The notes under the pieces are model-generated. The model ran no database searches, was not told the DNA's origin, and worked only from the letters and a program-made list of their open reading frames with translations. The position numbers and the translations under genes are program-made. DNA of 23,319 nucleotides. Source: Chara braunii. Taxonomy: Eukaryota > Streptophyta > Charophyceae > Charales > Characeae. The DNA is taken from NCBI GenBank assembly GCA_003427395.1, contig BFEA01000126.1, forward strand, positions 676,664-699,982, given 5' to 3'. This document shows, piece by piece, positions 19,081 to 23,319 of the stretch (position 1 is its first letter; each line of letters opens with the position of its first letter).

Positions 19081-20052
19081 TCACCGCTGTAGGTATTTTC
19101 CAAATGGCTCAGCTGTTCTTAGAAGCTGTGTAAGTCTGTGTACATTTCTGGACTTTTTCGAATCTGGCAGCGAGGTGGAATCTGGGTTCCTGACCGTACC
19201 TGCCTGTGAAATTTTGGCAGAACCTGAACTGCCAGTTGGGCCATGATCGTCTCCTCGTGTTGCTTTGGTAACGTGCTGATAGTTCAGCAATGTATATTTG
19301 CAGGTTCCTGCCACATATTCGGGGACTTTCTCAATTTTTGGTTCTGAACGGCTTGATTACCGAGGTCCTCGACGGTTTTCGGGTACCATATGGCCCGACC
19401 AACTGGCATGGTCTGGACTATACACTGTCGTACAGGCATCACTCATCCTCTCATTTCGAAGGTGCGTTCTTTCGTACGTGACACTTGATGCGGGGATTTG
19501 TGCCGCTGCAGGCGACGCCTGGCGATGGTGGTCAGGGTTTCTGCTCTGGTCGAATGGGAATGCAACGCAGCAGGGATTCCCATCACCGAAGGTGTGACCA
19601 TCCACGCTGCTAGTTGGCACTGAGCAGTCAATCAGTGGGGAGCGGCTTCGACCTGGTTCGTGTGTCTGTCTTTTTTGCCTGTGTGTTGCTTGACATTGTT
19701 GATAATGCTTGTCTGTCGCGTGTGTGTACCTCCGAGTGCTTGCAGGTATTTCCATGCACGAGCCGTCTCTGAAGATGGTGGTTAGTAGCCGTTTACTGGG
19801 GTTCCTAAGGACACGATGGCAGACATTTTGTACGAGGCATGCAATGCATTCCTCACCACGGTCCACGGTGCCTTCATCTATTCGCTTCTTGGGATCTCTT
19901 AGCTCTGAGGTGGAAACTGTGGGAGTCGGATGGAGTATAAAGGAGGCAAGGCTATGGAATGGCCTCCTTATGAGTCTACTAGCGGGGTGGACGAAACGCG
20001 TAGAGGGAATGGCGGCGTGAATGGGGCAAGTCCGTTGGTGGAATGAGAAGTT
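19081..20052 (-). pseudogene. Decayed minus-strand ORF interrupted by the LINE, or LINE ORF1 remnant
   Basis: One minus frame runs from 20052 to 19081 (324 codons) with a single internal stop, TAA at 19359-19357; about 14 stops would be expected by chance. There is no suitable ATG at its start. It is Ser-, Arg- and Pro-rich, has a Cys cluster (EECIACLVQNVC) but no CCHC knuckle, and I cannot assign a family. If the LINE is removed at its 9-bp duplication the frame continues through 14369-14284 for 29 more charged codons ending EKRPA. This favours a pre-existing gene or element split by the LINE; a LINE ORF1 remnant remains the alternative because ORF1 ends just before ORF2 in such elements. 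Confidence 0.5.
19086..19094. repeat. Candidate target-site duplication of the LINE, right
   Basis: GCTGTAGGT, identical to 14361-14369. Confidence 0.6.
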
Positions 20053-20174
20053 TCAGTTCACTTTCTTTGCTTGAGTGTGCCCAACGGAGCTTGATTCTGG
20101 GTGTATCTTATTCTCTCGGTTCTCATGCTGGATCTGTCTTGCCAGCGCGTTTCTTTCTCTCTTTCTTTCTCTCT

Positions 20175-20226
20175 TGGGCACAGGGCCCGTTTAACAAAAA
20201 AATAAGTAAAATAAAAATTGTGCCCA
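20175..20226. repeat. Short inverted repeat at the satellite border
   Basis: TGGGCACA (20175-20182) and TGTGCCCA (20219-20226) are perfect inverted copies around AT-rich DNA. They sit where pyrimidine-rich sequence gives way to the satellite, so they may mark an insertion edge. Confidence 0.45.
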
Positions 20227-20901
20227 GTTGACAACAGTGAAGAACAGTACCTGTATCATGTAGAACTGTAGAAGACAACAAGGACAACGCTATATTTCTA
20301 GTGAAACATTTCGCAAACTACAACAATAGTAGCTAGTTAATAATAGTAAGATACATTACCAAAATCTAGTAGGAAACAGCACAGGGCACATTATATACCT
20401 AGTGGGGAGTTCAGCCAAGTGCAGCAATACTATCTACTAGTTGATAACAGTGAGATACAACACTAGAATCTAGTGAAAACAGCAAAGGTTACGACACCTA
20501 GTAGAGACTCTAGAGAGTTCAAGGAAGAACAGCAGTATATCTAGTTGACAACAGTTAGATGCCGCATTGGAATCTAGTAGGAAACGACAAAGATAACCAC
20601 TAGATTCTTAGTGGACAGTTCAGCGAAATACAGCCCTACTAGCCTAGTATGTGGCTGAGAACAGTGAGATACAGCACTGGAATCTAGTGGAAAACAGCGA
20701 AGATAACACTACATAGTATATAGCTAAAATCGAGAAGTTCAGTGAAGTACACTGTACATAAGTAGTATGAAGAATGTGAAGTATAGAACAAGAATCTCGT
20801 AGGAAATCAACAAAGATAAGCGCCAGACTCGTACTGGACGGTTCAGCGAAGTACAGCAGTGGTATTTAGTCGACATCAATGAGATACAATTTCGTCAAAA
20901 C
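20222..20901. repeat. Satellite-like tandem repeat, units of 104-112 bp
   Basis: The word ATCTAGT or a close variant recurs at 20364, 20468, 20572, 20682 and 20794, giving unit lengths of 104, 104, 110 and 112. Each unit follows the order GTTGACAACAGTGAGATAC, CACTRGAATCTAGTRGGAAAC, RGCAAAGATAAC, AGTTCAGCGAARTACAGC. CACTAG-AAT-CTAGTG is itself a near-palindrome. The units are diverged, as in an old array. Related fragments lie at 7886-7919, 8100-8260 and 9106-9180. No coding capacity. Confidence 0.85.
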
Positions 20902-21194
20902 TGACATTTTTTTCATTTTTTGAACGAAACTGGACCTAAAAAACTGGCCCTATTTAGATCGAAATTTTGATCTCTTGAGGGTCCGGTGCGTATCTGGACC
21001 TAGCGTGAGTCTAGGGGGTACGGCGTCCTGAAAACGCTGTACCCCCTGGATCTATCTGGACTTCGCTGGCATCCAGGGGGCACGGCGTTCTGAGAACGCC
21101 GTACCCTCCTCAGGACCTTAAAACATCGACCTAAATCGGGCCAATTTACGAAATGACGAGGTTTCAATTTCGTTAAGAAAATAAAATATGTCCA
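20902..21194. mobile_element. 293-bp fold-back element (MITE-like) inside the satellite
   Basis: The left ~90 bases (TGACATTTTTTTCATTTT, AACGAAACTG, CTGGCCCTATTTAGATCG, CTTGAGGG) are matched in inverted order by the right ~90 bases (CCTGAGG side, CGACCTAAATCGGGCCAA, CAATTTCGTTAAG, ATATGTCCA). The core holds two GC-rich hairpins, 21013-21047 and 21075-21110, plus CCCCCTGGAT/ATCCAGGGGG pairing between them. It breaks the satellite period, so it inserted after the array formed. Ends are approximate and no clear duplication is seen. Confidence 0.75.
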
Positions 21195-21335
21195 TTTTTT
21201 ACACTAGATACGTGGTGAGACATTCAACCAACCACTAGCAAATTTGAGCGAAACTATCTACGGTAGTCGACAACGCTCGCAAACATCACTGGAATCTAGT
21301 AGGAAACGGCAAAGGGTACACTAAATACCCAGTGG
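21195..21335. repeat. Satellite continued after the fold-back element
   Basis: GTCGACAACGCTCGCAAAC and CACTGGAATCTAGTAGGAAAC (21287-21307) resume the satellite unit, ending near CCCAGTGGGG at 21334. Confidence 0.75.
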
Positions 21336-21542
21336 GGTTTGCGGAGGGCGGCGGCACTAATAGTAACCCCTTGGCCGGCGCCTCGAGCCACAAGGAAGGT
21401 CCTCTTCCTTTTCTCCTCTCTCTCTCCCCCCCCCTCTCTTCCTCCCCAAATTTTGTTCCCTCATGCTTGCCGGTGAGAAGCAACCCGACTGCTGCCCGCC
21501 AGAAAAGATGGGGCCTTTGTGTTTTGAAAAACAAAAAAGAAA

Positions 21543-21545
<3 letters not shown>
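21336..21545. other. No gene; pyrimidine-rich then A-rich
   Basis: A CT- and C-rich stretch (21405-21455) leads to an A-rich border of the GA array. Open frames on both strands here are simple-sequence artefacts. Confidence 0.5.
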
Positions 21546-21623
<78 letters not shown>

Positions 21624-21624
21624 N

Positions 21625-21698
<74 letters not shown>
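21546..21698. repeat. (GA)n microsatellite with one N
   Basis: Pure GA repeats for about 150 bases, with an N at 21624 followed by AAAG. The N and extra A suggest uncertain length. Confidence 0.98.
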
Positions 21699-21704
<6 letters not shown>

Positions 21705-21706
21705 AA

Positions 21707-21805
21707 TGGCCATTAGCTCAGTGGATAGGCGCGGTAGAGCACTGGTACAGATTGCACGTTGTGGTATACGGTTGCAGGTTGGAATCTTCGGATCTGCAAC
21801 TTCAC
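21707..21805 (+). mobile_element. tRNA-related SINE-like head or tRNA pseudogene
   Basis: TAGCTCAGTGGATAG (from 21714) matches the tRNA A box, followed by GGTAGAGCAC as in a D arm. GCAGGTTGGAATC (from 21774) matches the T arm and B box except for G in place of the C of GGTTCGAATC. The D loop is about 8 bases too long and the T stem does not close, so it is not a working tRNA. A box, B box and their order support a tRNA-derived SINE head; its 3' end may be anywhere up to about 22140. Confidence 0.55.
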
Positions 21806-22140
21806 ACACTGGGCTGGAAGGCGTTAACCGGTACATAGTACATACCATTCGCAAACTGGTTGCTGTGCATTGGGGTTCGTGTAGGGGGTACCGGGTCCTC
21901 GGATATGGTGTGCCCTTGGGGGGTAGGTTGCCACTGTTTGGGGTGGGGAGAGGGATGGGGTGAGTAGTCACACACCGGGTGGGTGTCACGTTGTGGTGGG
22001 TAGGAGGTGTAGAGCCGTCTTGTTACCCGATTGAGAAGAGTGGCTCGTCGGTGGGCTTATGGGACCTTGGGTGGTGGGGGTACCAGGTTCTGGCATATTG
22101 TGTGCCTGCGTGACGTCTCCCGTGTGTGTATTCGTGATTG
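21806..22140. other. G-rich stretch with a 192-bp spaced direct repeat
   Basis: GGGGGTACCGGGTCCTC followed by ATATGGTGTGCC (21884-21914) is repeated in diverged form at 22076-22106 (GGGGGTACCAGGTTCTG, ATATTGTGTGCC). No gene is recognised. It could be the body of the SINE-like element. Confidence 0.5.
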
Positions 22141-22145
22141 CGTGT

Positions 22146-22146
22146 G

Positions 22147-22181
<35 letters not shown>

Positions 22182-22232
22182 CGCACACACAGAGAGAGGC
22201 GTGTTTGTGTGCGCGCGGCACATACACACACA

Positions 22233-22297
<65 letters not shown>
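22146..22297. repeat. (CA)n and (GA)n microsatellites
   Basis: CA repeats (22147-22190) pass through a GTGTGCGCGCG patch and a second CA tract (about 22220-22234) into GA repeats (22235-22297). Confidence 0.97.
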
Positions 22298-22302
<5 letters not shown>

Positions 22303-22503
22303 GGGGGAGGAGGAGTATGGGCGTGTGTGTGTTCCAATTTTGACGGATACCCTGAAGGACAGGGATGAATATGTCAAGGCCGTTGCCCTTTACATTAATA
22401 ACAAAAAAAAAAGGAGGACACCGAAATTTCAGCGGACACAACTTGAAAGGTCAAACTGATTGTCAGATTCTGACGTTGGTAAAAGAGAAGTGCTCACCAT
22501 TTC

Positions 22504-22516
22504 GGCGTGCTTCCCG
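22504..22516 (+). repeat. Left direct repeat flanking the U6 copy
   Basis: GGCGTGCTTCCCG here recurs at 22649-22661, immediately after the U6-like sequence, as expected of a target-site duplication. Fourteen extra bases (22517-22530) separate it from the U6 5' end. Confidence 0.75.
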
Positions 22517-22530
22517 ACGAAGTTCCCGTC

Positions 22531-22648
22531 GTCCTTCGGGACATGGGTTAGAATTGGAACGATACAGAGAAGATTAGCATGGCCCCTGCGCAAGAATGAC
22601 ACGCAAAAAAAAAAAAAAAAAAAAAAAAAAAAGACACGCATAAATCGA
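22531..22648 (+). pseudogene. U6 snRNA retropseudogene, 3'-truncated and split by poly(A)
   Basis: U6 is the catalytic-core snRNA of the spliceosome. The 5' stem-loop GTCCTTCGGGAC, then GAATTGGAACGATACAGAG, GATTAGCATGGCCCCTGCGC and GACACGCA match the highly conserved U6 body, including the ACAGAG box. After 27 inserted A the sequence resumes GACACGCATAAATCGA and stops before the U6 3' end (AAATGGTCC and the U tract are absent). No TATA box or plant upstream sequence element precedes it at the required spacing. It is therefore a dead copy, apparently reverse-transcribed, with 13-bp flanking repeats. Confidence 0.88.
22598..22640 (+). mobile_element. Poly(A)-only insertion in U6 with 8-bp duplication
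   Basis: GACACGCA at 22598-22605 and again at 22633-22640 bracket 27 A (22606-22632). In normal U6 this octamer occurs once and continues directly into TAAATCGAG. The simplest reading is a tail-only target-primed insertion that duplicated eight bases of U6. Confidence 0.75.
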
Positions 22649-22661
22649 GGCGTGCTTCCCG

Positions 22662-22772
22662 TCGCCGGAATCTGTAGAAATCAGACAAGTGTTTATCCGT
22701 TGGCAGACTGAGTGTGTCTGCCGCTCTCATTGCTGCAACGGCCCCAACAGAAATGGAACGAAAGGGTAACAG
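22662..22772. other. Short unrecognised stretch
   Basis: Nothing recognised apart from TGTCTGCC/GGCAGACTGAG words that can form a small hairpin near 22700-22722. Confidence 0.4.
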
Positions 22773-22805
22773 CAAATCCAAAAAAAAAACAAAAAAACAA
22801 ATCCA
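22773..22805 (+). mobile_element. Second A-rich insertion with 8-bp duplication
   Basis: CAAATCCA at 22773-22780 and 22798-22805 bracket a 17-base A tract with one C. The structure is the same as at 22598-22640. Confidence 0.6.
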
Positions 22806-22999
22806 GTGCACCGCCGTTTTGTCAGTACGACTCCCCCTCGAGCATGCTAGTTAATTGCTTTACTAGCACAGGAGAACCGTTCAGCCATGAACAATCGAAG
22901 CCCCCGAAATGCGGCCGAAAGGGTCCAATTCAAGGAGTCCATTCGGGATGAATGGCAACTCATCAGAACGCGAAAAATGAAATACAAAACGTGAACCAG
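22806..22999. other. No recognised gene
   Basis: Mixed-composition DNA. Short frames are open on both strands but carry no motif. Confidence 0.4.
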
Positions 23000-23081
23000 A
23001 TGTCAGAAAATCGACGCTCTGACCAACAGCAAGGACCGCCAGACCAGCAGCATTGGGGGGAGGGGGTCGATTTTCTGACAT
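23000..23081. repeat. 16-bp perfect inverted repeat with G-rich loop
   Basis: ATGTCAGAAAATCGAC (23000-23015) and GTCGATTTTCTGACAT (23066-23081) are perfect inverted copies around a 50-base loop that includes a GGGGGGAGGGGG run. Confidence 0.88.
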
Positions 23082-23141
23082 CCGATTCCAGGTATCATTG
23101 GGGGGGGGGGCCCGAAGCAAAGGACCGCCAGACCAGCAGCA
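23031..23141. repeat. 22-bp direct repeat, 89-bp spacing
   Basis: The 22 bases at 23031-23052, core GGACCGCCAGACCAGC, recur exactly at 23120-23141. A CATTGGGGGG word also recurs (23051 and 23096), in different order, so this is a rearranged small repeat rather than a simple tandem. Confidence 0.85.
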
Positions 23142-23319
23142 ACCAGACGTTTTCCACATCGTCAGAGACGTGATGCTGAGGACAAAGACGATTTTTCAAT
23201 CAGTTCTAGTATCTGTTCCTGCTTTGCATCTCTTCTTGCGCGCGCGTGTGTGTGTGCTTGTTTCGGTGTTTTCTTTTTTTCTTTTTTTTCAAGGATTTTT
23301 TTTTTTTTTTTTTTTTTTT
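23142..23319. other. Window end: GT microsatellite and T-rich tract
   Basis: A short GCGCGCGTGTGTGTGTG tract (23238-23254) and T-rich sequence ending in a T run (23291-23319) that continues out of the window. A T run of this kind could be the A-tail of a minus-strand retroelement lying beyond the edge. Confidence 0.5.

Larger units (their letters stand above)
14371..19085 (-). mobile_element. L1-type non-LTR retrotransposon (LINE), 5'-truncated, defective
   Basis: Read on the minus strand: a 41-base leader, ORF2 (19043-14773), a 3' UTR of about 378 bases and a poly(A) tail (24 T at 14371-14394 on the plus strand). No ORF1 with a zinc knuckle is found, and the candidate 9-bp duplication places the 5' end at 19085, which fits the 5' truncation typical of LINE insertion. 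If that duplication is coincidence, the ORF at 19081-20052 could be an ORF1 remnant and the element would be longer. Single Ns fall at 15496, 15504, 16626, 16655 and 16678. Confidence 0.85.

Noticed and set aside
21707-21805. Functional tRNA gene
   Set aside because: Oversized D loop, B box mutated at the invariant C, and T stem not paired.
21332-21989. Arg-Glu repeat frames and their reverse
   Set aside because: Translations of the GA array; no support outside it.
22531-22648. Functional U6 gene
   Set aside because: Poly(A) interrupts the body, the 3' end and U-tract terminator are missing, and no TATA or upstream element is present.

Overview
This looks like nuclear DNA of a large, repeat-rich plant-lineage genome. 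Evidence: a Ty3/gypsy chromovirus whose integrase runs into a C-terminal chromodomain, an L1-type LINE whose ORF2 ends in the plant-typical zf-RVT region, a plant-like ribosomal protein eL34 retrocopy, a U6 snRNA copy with the land-plant/green-algal sequence, and long (GA)n/(CT)n tracts with assembly Ns. The protein wording of the Ty3 element resembles what I associate with the charophyte alga Chara braunii, but that attribution is from memory and unproven. I see no gene that is clearly intact; almost everything is a transposon, retrocopy, satellite or decayed ORF.

Layout. 1-540: AT-rich DNA with a degenerate 127-bp repeat. 631-826: minisatellite of bZIP-type ACGTCA motifs. 831-7605: a chromovirus lacking a visible 5' LTR, with gag (one frameshift), pol (one frame over 4 kb, broken by six stop codons, all explicable as C:G to T:A transitions), a polypurine tract and a 3' LTR of about 1163 bp. 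7606-8246: non-coding DNA with a 111-bp fold-back element and a small hairpin. 8247-9119: a processed pseudogene of ribosomal protein eL34, with 5' UTR starting at a TOP-like pyrimidine tract, 3' UTR, poly(A) and perfect 14-bp target-site duplications, sitting in a diverged satellite. 9120-10855: unrecognised DNA with a cluster of GTGAAC palindromes. 10856-11033: (CT)n with a 95-bp gap. 12110-14282: a decayed minus-strand ORF of unknown family, flanked by two same-strand copies of a 203-240-bp repeat that each start with GT and end with AG on the minus strand. 14371-19085: a minus-strand LINE with poly(A) and a likely 9-bp duplication. 19086-20052: another decayed minus-strand ORF that stays open when the LINE is removed in silico. 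20222-21335: the same satellite family as at 8-9 kb, about 104-112 bp per unit, carrying a 293-bp fold-back element. 21546-22297: microsatellites around a tRNA-related, SINE-like segment. 22504-22661: a U6 snRNA copy between 13-bp direct repeats and itself split by a poly(A) tract between 8-bp duplications; a second poly(A)-only insertion lies 140 bp further on.

The common thread is target-primed reverse transcription: a LINE, an mRNA retrocopy, a U6 copy and two poly(A)-only inserts all show direct-repeat footprints. The LINE is a plausible type of machinery for the others, but that link is inference.
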